DNA of 64,000 bases from a candidate division KSB1 bacterium (GCA_034506175.1 JAPDQB010000003.1:122825-186824); one strand, 5' to 3'; shown: positions 36,407 to 45,868, counted from the first letter of the stretch. Translations and numbers: made by a program. Notes: generated from the sequence alone by a model not told the origin.

Positions 36407-39355
36407 TTAAAAAGCATAACTCGCTGAAACAACCACCGATCTTCCCAGAATCGGCCGCGCCAGATAAATATCCTGCTTCACGCCGACGACTTGCCCGACG
36501 CGAGGATTCCCCTCGGTCAATCCGATGGTGTTGGTGAGATTCGCCGCATGCAGCGACAGCGTGAGGCGAGGAAAGCTGTACGAGGCGCCGGCGTTCATTT
36601 CGAGATAGTCCGGCAGCGGCACTTCGTTGGCATCGTCGGCGAAGCGCGCGCCAACATAGTGAAGATTGCTGAACAGTCGCAACCCTGCCATTTTAAAAAA
36701 CGGCCTGAAATCCACCAGCACCTGTGGAATGCGGCGCACGCGATTCCCGTCAAAATTTTTTGCCGCGCCGCCGACGGTGAAGGTGAAATCGCGCAGCCGC
36801 GGATTTTGCAGCGTCGTAATCAAATCAAACCCCCAGCCGTTGGCCGCCGCGTACGTCGCCTCCAATTCCATTCCCAGCGTCGTGCTGTTCGCAAAACGCC
36901 GTTCGGTTTTCAATTGCCCGGTCGCCGGATCAACCACCTCGTCGTCGAACGGCAGATGATTCAATCCGGCAAAGAACAGGGCGCCGAAAAGCGCAAACCG
37001 CGGCGTCGACAGCTTGATGCCGCCCTCGAATTGCCGCACGTGCTCGGCCCGGCCTTTGTCCAATACCGCGTCTTCATTTTCATTTACGGCACGGAACTGG
37101 TCGAAATCCGGCATGCGAAAACCCCTGCTGCCACGGCCGTACAAAGCGAGGCCGGCGCCGAGACGATAATTGCCGCCCAGCGAAAAGGCAAACTGGTTGT
37201 AAGAAAAATCATACGGCCGAAAAGTGCCGTTGCCGTAAATCACGTTGTCATCCGCCAGTGTTTTGGCGTTGCCGAGATTGAAACGGTCGTGATTTTCCCG
37301 CCGGCCGCTGAGCGTGTTGTGCTCATAGCGAAAGCCGCCGTCCAGACGCAGCGCCTGGCTCACCCGCCATTCGTCATTCAAATAATAGGCGGCCACCAAG
37401 CCGTTATTGATTGAATTGACATAAGCCGTGCCGAATTGCGTGAAGCCGTTCTGCGTCACGCTGACGAGATCATTGCCGTCGGCGTCGGTCAACATCAAAT
37501 CCAGCGCGCGCGGTCGATCGCGCACTTCCAGCAAAATATTTTGCCAGTACCAAAATTCCTTGACGGAATAACCGCTGACATACAGGCCGCCGGTGAGCGC
37601 GTGCTGCGCCCACTGCTTGGTGAGCTGCAGATGATTGGTAAAGTTTTTGAGCGGCTTGGTCACCGCCCACCAGCCGCTTTCCACCACCAGACCGTTGCCG
37701 TTGGCGTTGGTCGGGTTAAAAACCTCATTGGGAAAGTGCGTGAAGCGATAACGAAAACCCGCGGCACCGGCAATATGCCGCATCTTCTCTTGCGCAAAAA
37801 TGACCGCGGTGGTGGGGTTATAAACGGAGAAAATGGCGTTGTATTGCAGATCGGCGGCCATCGCGCGGCCGGAATTTTTCAGCGTCCAGCCGTCGCCGAG
37901 CTGCAAAAAAATTTCCCCACCCAGCGCGTGCACGACCGGGTGCACGCCGTCGCGCAAATCAAATTCGTGAAAGTTACCATTCGGCCCCGGCACTTTAATG
38001 AAACCGACGTCCGCCGTGGTCAGTGTCCCGTAATTCGGATCGAAGCCCGACAGCCCTTTGGGCGCATCGGGATTTTGCAGGGGAATGGGGAGATAAAAAA
38101 TATTGCGGTCATCCAAAAATTTTGCATGCAGCCGGGCATAGCCGTTGCGCAACAGGCGCGTGAGATTGGCTTTGATCTGGCCGCCGCGGTTGGCCGCAAA
38201 GCCGGGGTCGCGCACACCCTGATCATAGCGAAAAAATCCGCCGACGTTGAAGCGCCAATTTTTCGCCAACGGCCCGCCCCAGTTAAGATCCATGCGGAAC
38301 AGCCCGTGATCGCCGAGCCTGGCGGTGATCGTGCCCCCAGGCGCCAGCTCGCCGGTCTTGCTGATGAAATTGATGATGCCGGCGGGCGCGTTGCTCGCGA
38401 AAATCGAGCCGGTGCTGCCGCGCACCGCTTCAATCACGCCGATGGTTTCATCGACGCGCACCAATTCGTCGATGTTCACGAATGACAGCTCCGGCGCTTC
38501 AAAAACCGGCAAGCCGTCTTCGTGAATCGTCACGTAGCGAAAGCTGCCGTCGGCCGGAAGGCCGCGCGCGAACAAATTGTTGCCGGCTTCGCCGCCGGAG
38601 CTTTCGACATAAAAACCAGGGATGAGCTGCAGCAAATCCGCGGTGCTGCGCGGCGCGCGCTCACTCATTTGTGCCGCGTTCACCGTGCTGATCGCCACGC
38701 TGGATTCCAACTTGGTTTGCGGATTGCGCGTGCCGGTGACCACGACTTCCTGCATGCTCAAAATGTCGGGCGCCAGCGCAAAATCTTGCTGCACCGTTTC
38801 ATTCGCCGTCACGATGACGCGCGCTTTTTGCGAGCGATGGCCGATGACGCGCGCCTGCAGCGTTTGCGCGCCCACCGGTGCATGCGAAATACAATATTCG
38901 CCTTCGGCATTTGCCACCGCGCCGAGCCGCGTGTTTTCAATCAGCACCTGCGCAAAGGCAAGCGCCTCGCCGTTTTCGCTGTTGATCCTTCCTTTAATCG
39001 TGCCGGTTCTGGCACGGGGAATTTTCGCCGGCGTGATGACGATCGTCCGGCTGCCGACTTTTTCATAACGCAGCGGGCTGTCCCCCAAAATATGGTCGAG
39101 ATCATGCGCCAAGTCGCGCGAAAGCGCCGCCAGAGCCGGCGCGGTTCTGCCGCCGATCAACGAGTCTTCGTATAAAAAATAAACGCCGTATTCCTCGGCT
39201 AAAACTGCCAGGGCTTCGCGCAGCGGCACTTTTTGCGGTGTGACGTGGTGGGAGCATGGTGAGGCGGCATTGGAGGGATTTGGCGTTTGGCTCGTGCCAG
39301 TGGCGGCAAGCAAACCCATGGCGCCGCCGAGCGCCAAGCTGATCAAGCCTCGCAT
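36407..39355 (-). CDS. FecA-like TonB receptor with STN signalling domain
   Basis: 982 residues from the ATG at 39355. After the signal peptide comes an STN domain (VPLREALAVLAEEYGVYFLYED, split here as VPLREALAVLAEEYGV, YFLYED), then a carboxypeptidase-like repeat (IKGRINSENGEALAFAQVLI), plug (ERAPRSTADLLQLIPGFYVE) and barrel ending VVSASYAF. The STN domain passes ligand signals to an anti-sigma factor. FecR and an ECF sigma factor lie directly upstream on the same strand, completing a FecI-FecR-FecA type system. The ligand is probably a siderophore or chelate, by analogy. Confidence 0.93.
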   Translation of the reverse strand: MRGLISLALGGAMGLLAATGTSQTPNPSNAASPCSHHVTPQKVPLREALAVLAEEYGVYFLYEDSLIGGRTAPALAALSRDLAHDLDHILGDSPLRYEKVGSRTIVITPAKIPRARTGTIKGRINSENGEALAFAQVLIENTRLGAVANAEGEYCISHAPVGAQTLQARVIGHRSQKARVIVTANETVQQDFALAPDILSMQEVVVTGTRNPQTKLESSVAISTVNAAQMSERAPRSTADLLQLIPGFYVESSGGEAGNNLFARGLPADGSFRYVTIHEDGLPVFEAPELSFVNIDELVRVDETIGVIEAVRGSTGSIFASNAPAGIINFISKTGELAPGGTITARLGDHGLFRMDLNWGGPLAKNWRFNVGGFFRYDQGVRDPGFAANRGGQIKANLTRLLRNGYARLHAKFLDDRNIFYLPIPLQNPDAPKGLSGFDPNYGTLTTADVGFIKVPGPNGNFHEFDLRDGVHPVVHALGGEIFLQLGDGWTLKNSGRAMAADLQYNAIFSVYNPTTAVIFAQEKMRHIAGAAGFRYRFTHFPNEVFNPTNANGNGLVVESGWWAVTKPLKNFTNHLQLTKQWAQHALTGGLYVSGYSVKEFWYWQNILLEVRDRPRALDLMLTDADGNDLVSVTQNGFTQFGTAYVNSINNGLVAAYYLNDEWRVSQALRLDGGFRYEHNTLSGRRENHDRFNLGNAKTLADDNVIYGNGTFRPYDFSYNQFAFSLGGNYRLGAGLALYGRGSRGFRMPDFDQFRAVNENEDAVLDKGRAEHVRQFEGGIKLSTPRFALFGALFFAGLNHLPFDDEVVDPATGQLKTERRFANSTTLGMELEATYAAANGWGFDLITTLQNPRLRDFTFTVGGAAKNFDGNRVRRIPQVLVDFRPFFKMAGLRLFSNLHYVGARFADDANEVPLPDYLEMNAGASYSFPRLTLSLHAANLTNTIGLTEGNPRVGQVVGVKQDIYLARPILGRSVVVSASYAF

Positions 39356-39423
39356 AATTAAATTAGCATGACATTCGTGTGATGGTGACAGTTTTTGGGG
39401 TAATATAGGCAGGAAAAAGAAAA

Positions 39424-39445
39424 GGCGCAACATAAATGTTGCGCC
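39424..39445 (-). terminator. Intrinsic terminator after fecR-like gene
   Basis: GGCGCAAC and GTTGCGCC form an 8-bp stem with a 6-base loop. On the minus strand it is followed by TTTTCTTTTT. It would end most transcripts of the sigma/anti-sigma genes before the receptor, giving separate receptor control. Confidence 0.75.
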
Positions 39446-39456
39446 AGGTTGTCATC

Positions 39457-40488
39457 TCATTGGCTGCCAAACACCACCAGCTCGCCGTCACGGCGTCCGC
39501 GCGTGCCCAAAGCTTTGGCCAGCGCCGCAATGATCACGTCGAGATCACCGTTCTCAATCGCGCCGGATAATTTGCGCTGGCGCAAGCCCGGCTCGCGCAC
39601 TTGCACGCGCACGCCGTAGGTTTCTTCCAAGCGGCGGGCGATGTCGTCAAAAGGCGTGTCGGCCAATTTAAAATGATCCTGCCACCAGGTGAGGTAAAAA
39701 TCGAGCGCGATGCCGCGCCGGGGCGGCGCCAACTCCGGATCATTTTTATAAAATTGTATGAACTGCCCGGCCTCCAACATAACCGCTGCCGTGGTCGTCG
39801 CATTCGCCACCGCAACCTTGCCGGCTTCGACCGCCACACGTGTACCGCTGCCGCGTTCATAGACGGCAAAACGGGTGCCCACCACTTGCACGGTTCCATC
39901 CACCGTTTGTACAACAAAATCGCGTTGCCGGCCGCTCTGCGATTCGACATCGAAATACGCTTCACCGCTTAATTCCGCGCGTCGTGGCGTCTCCTGCAGC
40001 CGAGCTTTCGGATAGCGTAAAGTTGAATTGGCATTTAAAATAATCGTCGTACCCTCCGCCAAGTGCAAATTTTTGCGCTCGCCACTGGTTGTGGAAACCG
40101 TTTGCCAATCGGGTTGGCCGGGCGCCAGCAGATGCCGCCCCAGCAGCGCCAGCAATAAAACCGCGGCGGCGGCCATGGCGCCGTAGCGCAGCCACCTCGG
40201 AAAAACTTCTCGTGTTTTCAAGCTTCGACTGGAAACGGATTTTGACGCGGGCGAGCTTAAGCGTTGCCGCAAGCTTTGCCACTCCGCTTCCACCTGCGGC
40301 AAAGCCGCCGGACGAAATTGTCCCGCCTGCCACAATTGGCGGGCCTCGTCATGGAGCGCGACGCGATTGGGATGAGCCTGCAACCATTCGCGCCAGTACA
40401 CGTTTTCTGCTTCCGATGCCGTTCCGTTCAGCCAGCGCTGAAAAGATTCATCGGCCAACAAGGCAATCACATTCTTTCCGATCGTCAT
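39457..40488 (-). CDS. FecR-family anti-sigma regulator
   Basis: 343 residues: an N-terminal cytoplasmic segment with WREWLQAHPNRVALHDEARQLW, one membrane helix (about 100-118, MAAAAVLLLALLGRHLL), then the periplasmic FecR domain with TTSGERKNLHLAEGTTIILN, LRYPKARL and VGTRFAVYERGSGTRVAVEAGKV (shortened), and a DUF4974-like tail (FDDIARRLEETYGVRVQV). It holds or activates the neighbouring ECF sigma factor in response to the STN domain of the receptor. Confidence 0.93.
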   Translation of the reverse strand: MTIGKNVIALLADESFQRWLNGTASEAENVYWREWLQAHPNRVALHDEARQLWQAGQFRPAALPQVEAEWQSLRQRLSSPASKSVSSRSLKTREVFPRWLRYGAMAAAAVLLLALLGRHLLAPGQPDWQTVSTTSGERKNLHLAEGTTIILNANSTLRYPKARLQETPRRAELSGEAYFDVESQSGRQRDFVVQTVDGTVQVVGTRFAVYERGSGTRVAVEAGKVAVANATTTAAVMLEAGQFIQFYKNDPELAPPRRGIALDFYLTWWQDHFKLADTPFDDIARRLEETYGVRVQVREPGLRQRKLSGAIENGDLDVIIAALAKALGTRGRRDGELVVFGSQ

Positions 40489-40560
40489 CTTTTTTAGCGA
40501 TTGTGAGGAAGTGCAAGCCGCAAAATCATTTCTATTAAAGAGAGTGTCCGGAGAAAAACG

Positions 40561-41175
40561 TCATGCGTCTTTTTCTGATTTTTTGAAAATTTTTTGTCTG
40601 GCGGCAGGCCGAAGAATGCGGCGCAAACGCTGGAACGCCTCGGCGACATAATTCCGCGCCACTTGCGGCGAAATTTTCATAATCGCTGCGATGTCGCGGT
40701 ATGGCAGGCCGCTAAAAGTTTTCAGATAAAGCGCTTCACGCAGACGCGGAGGAATCGTTTGCAGGGCTTGCTTCAGCGCCAGGCGCTCAGCGATTCCGCT
40801 TTCTTGCAGAATCAGCAAATCTTCAGATGAGAAAATTTCCTGCTCCTGCTGCCGGTCAAATTCCTCCTGCGAGGCTTGCCGTTTGTTTTGCTGCGCCAAG
40901 GCCTTGAGCAGATCCCGCCGCAAACTGGCGAGCAAATAGGCGCGCACCGAATTGGCCGGTGAAAGCTTCTGCCGCTTTTCCCAAAGATAGGCAAACATTT
41001 CTTGAATGCTGTCTTTGACCTGCTCTTCCTGGCGTGCCAGCTTCATGCCATAATCGTAGAGCATGGCATAATGCCGGCGGAAAAGAGCTGCGAGCGCCTC
41101 CTGGTCCCCTTTCCGCATCCGTTCCCAAAAAAGCCGGTCTTTCAGATTAGACTCGCGCTTTTCTTCAGCTATCAT
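40561..41175 (-). CDS. ECF sigma-70 factor
   Basis: 204 residues. Region 2 is seen in LFRRHYAMLYDYGMKLARQ and DSIQEMFAYLWEKRQKL, region 4 in IPPRLREALYLKTFSGLPYRDIA and VARNYVAEAFQRLRR (shortened). The helix-turn-helix is typical of the Bacteroidetes-type ECF groups that pair with FecR. It should direct RNA polymerase to the promoter of the receptor gene. The ATG at 41175 is preferred over a TTG at 41190. Confidence 0.94.
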   Translation of the reverse strand: MIAEEKRESNLKDRLFWERMRKGDQEALAALFRRHYAMLYDYGMKLARQEEQVKDSIQEMFAYLWEKRQKLSPANSVRAYLLASLRRDLLKALAQQNKRQASQEEFDRQQEQEIFSSEDLLILQESGIAERLALKQALQTIPPRLREALYLKTFSGLPYRDIAAIMKISPQVARNYVAEAFQRLRRILRPAARQKIFKKSEKDA

Positions 41176-41241
41176 GCTACCGCCGTGCAAAAGTTTAACG
41201 CATCATCTTTGTGGTCAATTTACTGCGCGCGACTCGCCATG

Positions 41242-42843
41242 TCAGGACCCTTGCGAAACATTGTTGGCGTGCCGCGGCGGAATTTTGCTCATCGCCCGTT
41301 CCGTGAGGGCCATAATCGTCAACGAAGGATTGACGCCCGGATTGGCGGAAATCATGGCGCCGTCGCAGACATACATGTTTTCGTAGCCGAAAACGCGATT
41401 GTCCTTATCGATCACGCCTTCGGATTCGTCCCGGCCCATCACCGCGCCGCCTAAAATGTGCGCCGTCGTCGGAATGCCCAGCAGCGTTTCCGTTGACAGC
41501 GCCGTGGGTTTGCCATTGACGATTTTGGCATAGCGCTCGGCCAGGGTTTGGGCCTGCGGAATGAACGCCGTCGGCGCTTTCCCATTTTCCAGGCTCGATT
41601 TCATTCCGAACAGCCCGCGCGAGAATCGCAGCGTGCTGTCAAGCGTTTGCATAAACAGCAAAATTTGCGACCGCTTCGACCAGTCATCGACACAAAACGC
41701 CTTCAGATTCTGAACCGGATGTTTGATCAAATCGGCAGCGACTTTTGCCATTCTTGTTAAAAAATTGCTGCCGTACGCCAGCGGCGACATGAAAATTCTC
41801 CAAAAACCGGAGCCGGCGGAATAGCGCACCGGTTCGAGATGGCTGTGCTCATCGGTGTGGAGAATGGAGCCAATGGCAATGCCCTCCGAGAAAATTTTAT
41901 TTTTGTCAAGCGCCGTCACGCCGATGAGACTTTCCGAGTTGGTGCGGATGCCGGCACCAACCTTGCCGGAGAGCCGGGGCAGAGAAGTTTGCCGCAATTT
42001 CAAAAGCAGTTTGACTGTTCCGAGCACGCCGGCGGCAAAGACGACCCCGCGGCAGACATATTCGCCTCTTTTTTTAAAAAAAAGTGAGGTCGATGATTTC
42101 CATTTGATGCGATAACCTGCGGCGCCATTGCTTTGATCCCGCGGCGCAACGTCGTAAACTTCGGCCTCGGCCTGTATTTTTGCGCCGTTTTGTTGGGCAA
42201 AATACAAATAATTTTTGTCGAGCGTGTTTTTGGCGTTATGGCGGCAACCCAACATGCAGCCGCCGCAGAAAATGCAGCCGGTGCGCGCCGGCCCTTTGCC
42301 GTTGAAATAAGGATCCGGCACCGTAACGCCCGGTTCGCCAAAATAGACCCCGACCGTCGTCGCGCTGAAATGTTCTTTCTTGCCGATTTCTCGCGCCAAC
42401 TGTAGCAGCGCCCGGTCGCCGATTTCCAGGCGTGGGCTGGGCGCCGCGCCGAGCATCTTGAGCGCGGTTTGATAAAACGGCTGCAACTCCTTTTCCCAAT
42501 CCGCCAGATGCGCCCAGCTCGGGGCTTGGAAGAATTTTGATGTGGGTACCGGCAGCGTGTTGGCATAAACCAGCGAGCCGCCGCCCACCCCGACGCCCGA
42601 CAAAATCGCCACGTGGCGAAAATACGTGAGCTTGAACAATCCGAAAAATCGCAGCGCCGGCAGCCACAGCCATTTTTTCAAATTCCAATTGGTCGTGGGA
42701 AAATCCTTCGCCGTCAGCCATTTGCCTTTCTCGATCACCAGAACTTGGTAGCCCTTTTCAGCCAGCCGCAGCGCCGCCACCGACCCGCCGAAGCCGGAGC
42801 CGATGATGATGTAGTCGTAGTCGAAGGGGGCTGAGGAGAGCAT
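41242..42843 (-). CDS. GMC-family FAD oxidoreductase
   Basis: 533 residues. N-terminal dinucleotide fold YIIIGSGFGGSVAALRLAEKG, FAD region SGVGVGGGSLVYANTL, a Cys-rich insert CIFCGGCMLGCRH (four Cys, possibly binding metal), and the C-terminal GMC part with AHILGGAVMG, YVCDGAMISANPGVNPSLTI. It is closest in plan to cholesterol-oxidase-like GMC enzymes. It oxidises an alcohol with FAD, and the acceptor is unknown. The ATG at 42843 follows GGACGG. It is isolated between the sigma factor and the DUF2887 gene. Confidence 0.85.
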   Translation of the reverse strand: MLSSAPFDYDYIIIGSGFGGSVAALRLAEKGYQVLVIEKGKWLTAKDFPTTNWNLKKWLWLPALRFFGLFKLTYFRHVAILSGVGVGGGSLVYANTLPVPTSKFFQAPSWAHLADWEKELQPFYQTALKMLGAAPSPRLEIGDRALLQLAREIGKKEHFSATTVGVYFGEPGVTVPDPYFNGKGPARTGCIFCGGCMLGCRHNAKNTLDKNYLYFAQQNGAKIQAEAEVYDVAPRDQSNGAAGYRIKWKSSTSLFFKKRGEYVCRGVVFAAGVLGTVKLLLKLRQTSLPRLSGKVGAGIRTNSESLIGVTALDKNKIFSEGIAIGSILHTDEHSHLEPVRYSAGSGFWRIFMSPLAYGSNFLTRMAKVAADLIKHPVQNLKAFCVDDWSKRSQILLFMQTLDSTLRFSRGLFGMKSSLENGKAPTAFIPQAQTLAERYAKIVNGKPTALSTETLLGIPTTAHILGGAVMGRDESEGVIDKDNRVFGYENMYVCDGAMISANPGVNPSLTIMALTERAMSKIPPRHANNVSQGS

Positions 42844-42929
42844 TTTATCCGTCCTTTCCAAAAACAAACATTGCTTTTTTCAATTTTTTTTTTAAGTTAC
42901 AAAAGAGCAGTCCAAGCCCGGTGCGCACC

Positions 42930-43826
42930 ATGAAAACCGACTCATTTTTTTATCGCTTTTTCTCTGAATTTCCGCAAGCGTTCTTTGTCTTGATCGGCGA
43001 AGACGGGCAGAAATCACGGAATTACAAATTTACTTCCGTCGAAGTCAAAGAGCAAGCGTTTCGATTCGACGCCGTCTTTTTGCCCGCTATGAGCGCCGAC
43101 CATCTTTATTTTGTCGAGGTCCAGTTCCGAAACGATCCCGAACTTTATTCCAAGATGTTCGCTGAAATCTATCTGTATCTGCGGCAACATAAACCGCCGA
43201 ATGATTGGCGAACAGTGGTCGTTTTTCCCAACGAATCGTTCGATCCAGGCGTTCACCGACATTCCCGAGAGTTTTTTGAGAGCGGCAGGCTGAAACGTGT
43301 CTACTTGAACCGATTGCCGCCGGCAGATCTTGAACGCTTTCCATTAAGCTTATTGCGAATCGTAACGGAATCGAATCAGGAATTGGCTGCCGCCGTTGAA
43401 AAAATTGCCAAACAGTTGCCCAGGGAAATTCCTGATCCGAAACAACAAGAAGAAATAGTCGATTTGCTTGTCAGCTTTTTGATGAGTCGATTAACCGGCC
43501 TTTCCAGAAAGGAGATAGAAAAAATGTTTGATGATTTACTTGCAAACCGTAAGCAGTCGCGGGCTTATCAGGAAATTGCGCAAGAAGTTGCCCTGGAGGT
43601 TACCAAGCAAGTCACTCAGGATGTTACGCAAGAACTAACTCAGCAGTTTATCAAAAAGGAAATCGAAAATAAACGCGCGATCGCCCTTGCGATGCTCAAA
43701 AAGAAAATGAGCGTTGCGCTCATCTCCGAGTTGACCGGCCTTTCGCAAAAAGAAGTTTTGGCGCTTAGCAAAAGCCTGAGAAAGCCGGCAAAATCAAGGA
43801 ATCATAAAGCTTCTCAAAAGTTTTGA
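42930..43826 (+). CDS. Rpn/DUF2887 family PD-(D/E)XK nuclease-like protein
   Basis: 298 residues. N-terminal FYRFFSEFPQAFFVLIGE, then the nuclease core with FRFDAVFLP, YFVEVQFRNDPELYSKMFAE (Asp and Glu-x-Gln catalytic pattern) and LRQHKPPNDWRTVVVFPN, followed by a helical region and a repetitive VTKQVTQDVTQELTQQ stretch before a helix-turn-helix-like tail ALISELTGLSQKEVLALS. Rpn proteins promote recombination and often behave as mobile or selfish genes. The GTG at 42921 is an alternative start. It converges with the peroxiredoxin-like gene. Confidence 0.85.
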   Translation: MKTDSFFYRFFSEFPQAFFVLIGEDGQKSRNYKFTSVEVKEQAFRFDAVFLPAMSADHLYFVEVQFRNDPELYSKMFAEIYLYLRQHKPPNDWRTVVVFPNESFDPGVHRHSREFFESGRLKRVYLNRLPPADLERFPLSLLRIVTESNQELAAAVEKIAKQLPREIPDPKQQEEIVDLLVSFLMSRLTGLSRKEIEKMFDDLLANRKQSRAYQEIAQEVALEVTKQVTQDVTQELTQQFIKKEIENKRAIALAMLKKKMSVALISELTGLSQKEVLALSKSLRKPAKSRNHKASQKF

Positions 43827-43837
43827 TAAAACCAGCT

Positions 43838-44326
43838 TCATTTCTCCTCGGCAGGCGCTTCTCGATTGAGTTGATCCAACCAAGCTAAAACTTCGCTGTT
43901 GCGCGGGATGTCACTCATCGAGTGGCCGTAGTGCGCCACACGCACCACACCCTGGCGGTCAATGATCACCTGCGCCGGCATGCGGCCGAGTTTGAATAAG
44001 CGGACTTCCTGGCCGTACAGCTTGAGCACGCGATGCTCGGGATCGGGCAAACCAACAAACGGCAGTTGGTGATTCGCCCAATAATCCTGAAAAAGTTTTT
44101 TGCTCTCCGGCCCCACCACAAGAATCTCGGTTTCCCGTTTCACAAAGGCATCATAATCGCGGCGCAACTGCGCCATGTGCTCGGCGCAGAAGGGTCACAG
44201 AAAACCGCGATTGAAAACCAACACCACGTTTTTCCTGCCGCGAAAATCGGCGAGCCGCACGGATTGATCGTTGACATCCAATAATGTGAAATCCGGCGCC
44301 GGGGTGTTTAATTGAACTTTCGGCAT
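43838..44326 (-). CDS. Peroxiredoxin-like selenoprotein candidate (in-frame UGA, U-P-F-C)
   Basis: 162 residues if the TGA at 44197-44195 is read as selenocysteine (residue 44). The translation before it, MPKVQLNTPAPDFTLLDVND then LADFRGRKNVVLVFNRGFL, is a clear AhpC/TSA-type start; after it comes PFCAEHMAQLRRDYDAF and a complete thioredoxin-fold remainder ending VAHYGHSMSDIPRNSEVLAW. In this family the position is normally the first Cys of CPFC, so U replaces the catalytic Cys. A hairpin CTGCGCC/GGCGCAG follows directly (44189-44168). The ATG abuts the HMG-CoA reductase stop (TAAATG). If Sec is not used, the gene is interrupted and a 112-residue piece starts at 44176. Confidence 0.8.
44168..44197 (-). 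promoter_or_regulatory. Candidate bacterial SECIS hairpin
   Basis: Starting with the UGA (44197-44195) the message reads CCCTT, then a perfect 7-bp stem CTGCGCC (44189-44183) and GGCGCAG (44174-44168) with loop GAGCACAT. A G opens the loop and the loop starts about 13 nucleotides after the UGA. This fits the general form of a bacterial SECIS lying inside the coding frame just after the UGA. Confidence 0.65.
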
Positions 44327-45868
44327 TTAGCGATTTCTCCCATACTTTTCGTGGCTCGACACCCAATCCGAAGAAGAAATTGCCGCGGCCAAGGAGATTT
44401 CCCCCGCCAACACCGCACCCGTAACAATTTCCGCCAGTTTGTTGACCTTGCCCTTTCCATAACATCCCAACAACTCCAGACACTCGCGCTGCGTTGCCAG
44501 GCCGGTGCCGCCGCCATAAGTTGCCACGATCAAGGATGGAATCGTGATCGAGATGTACAAATCGCGTTCGGGCGTCAGCTCGGTGTAGATAAGGCCCGCC
44601 GACGATTCCGCGACATTCGCCACGTCCTGGCCGGTGGCAATAAACATCGCGGTGATCGCATTGGCCGAATGCAAACCGTTGTTGTTGGCGCCGGAGAGAA
44701 TAGCGCCGACGTTGGCGATGCCGTTGTGATAAGCCAAGCTCTCCGGCTCCACCCGCATGTGCTGAATGAGTGCATCGCGTTTGATCACCGCTTCGGCCGT
44801 GACGCGCTTGCCGCGCGTGCGCATGATGTTGATCTGCGAAGCTTTTTTGTCGGTGGCAAAATTCGATTCGAGATAAAAATGCTGAATGCCGTTGTAGGTG
44901 TCGAGTATCCAACTGCACGCCGCAAAGGTGGCGCGCCCGACCATGTTTTGCCCGGCGGCGTCGCCGGTGGTAAAATTGAAGCGCAGAAAAACAAACTTGC
45001 TCGCCAGGTACGGATCGATGTATTGCAGCCTGGCCACGCTTGAAGTCGCCTCCGCCTCCTCGCGGATTTTCGCCATGTTGGTCTCGACCCATTTCACGAA
45101 CTCGCGGGCGGCGCGGGCATCGGTAAAAACAAAAACCGGGGCACGCTGCATGGCATCACCGACGACGCTGCATTTGACCCCGCCGCACAAATTCAGCAGT
45201 TTCATCCCGCGATTGTATGAGGCCACCAGCGTGCCTTCCGAAGTCGCCAGCGGAATGAGAAACTCACCCTGCGCATGCTCACCGTTGATTTTCAGCGGCC
45301 CGGCCAGGCCCAGCGGCACTTGCGCCACGCCGGTAAAATGCTCACAATTGCCTTTGGCAAGATGCGGGTCGAAAGAAAATTTCGTCACGTGCGTCAATTT
45401 CGCGCCGGTAAATTGCTCGACAAACCTTTGCCGCTGGCGGATAATTTCAGGGGCGTAATCATCCTCGAGCTGGCGCGGAATCCGAAACAGATTTTCCGCT
45501 GCCGCGGAAATGGCATCATCGGCCTTTAAAGTCAATTTGCCGAATTGCCTGGTTTCGAAATCAATTTCGATATGATGCTTGCCTTCGGCCAGCGCCTCGA
45601 TCCGCGCCACAATATCGAGCGTTTTCCGCAGCGGAAAATCCAGCGGATTTTTTGAGGAGATTTGATCGAGCGTGAGAGTGTGGTTGTTGCCCAGGTCTAA
45701 CGACAAGGCCTGTTGTGGCGTCTCCTTGCCGTCGATTTTAATTTTGTCAATGCCGATCAAGGTGGCATCGCTCAGACGGTTTTTGAGCGAGAATTTTACG
45801 CCGCCCTCGACGTTTTTCAAGCTGCCGAAGGTGTAGAGCTGTTTGAGCACGAGACTGGGAATCAACAT
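44327..45868 (-). CDS. Hydroxymethylglutaryl-CoA reductase
   Basis: 513 residues. The catalytic domain (about 130-510) has CEHFTGVAQVPLGLAGPL, the catalytic Glu in LATSEGTLVASYNRG, the Lys in SNFATDKKASQIN, the Asp in TGDAAGQNMVGRAT, and ATYGGGTGLATQRECLELLG for cofactor binding. The DKKAS form resembles class I enzymes. It reduces HMG-CoA to mevalonate with NAD(P)H, the committed step of the mevalonate pathway, which is uncommon in bacteria of this type. The first 130 residues are an added domain of unknown role. It lies in an operon with an acyltransferase, an unknown protein and the selenoprotein candidate. Confidence 0.93.
   Translation of the reverse strand: MLIPSLVLKQLYTFGSLKNVEGGVKFSLKNRLSDATLIGIDKIKIDGKETPQQALSLDLGNNHTLTLDQISSKNPLDFPLRKTLDIVARIEALAEGKHHIEIDFETRQFGKLTLKADDAISAAAENLFRIPRQLEDDYAPEIIRQRQRFVEQFTGAKLTHVTKFSFDPHLAKGNCEHFTGVAQVPLGLAGPLKINGEHAQGEFLIPLATSEGTLVASYNRGMKLLNLCGGVKCSVVGDAMQRAPVFVFTDARAAREFVKWVETNMAKIREEAEATSSVARLQYIDPYLASKFVFLRFNFTTGDAAGQNMVGRATFAACSWILDTYNGIQHFYLESNFATDKKASQINIMRTRGKRVTAEAVIKRDALIQHMRVEPESLAYHNGIANVGAILSGANNNGLHSANAITAMFIATGQDVANVAESSAGLIYTELTPERDLYISITIPSLIVATYGGGTGLATQRECLELLGCYGKGKVNKLAEIVTGAVLAGEISLAAAISSSDWVSSHEKYGRNR

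Noticed and set aside
44151..45092. 313-residue minus-strand frame overlapping HMG-CoA reductase and the peroxiredoxin-like gene
   Set aside because: It is a frameshifted reading of HMG-CoA reductase (real frame has the catalytic motifs). It also reads through the UGA region in the wrong frame, so it is not an alternative to the selenoprotein reading.
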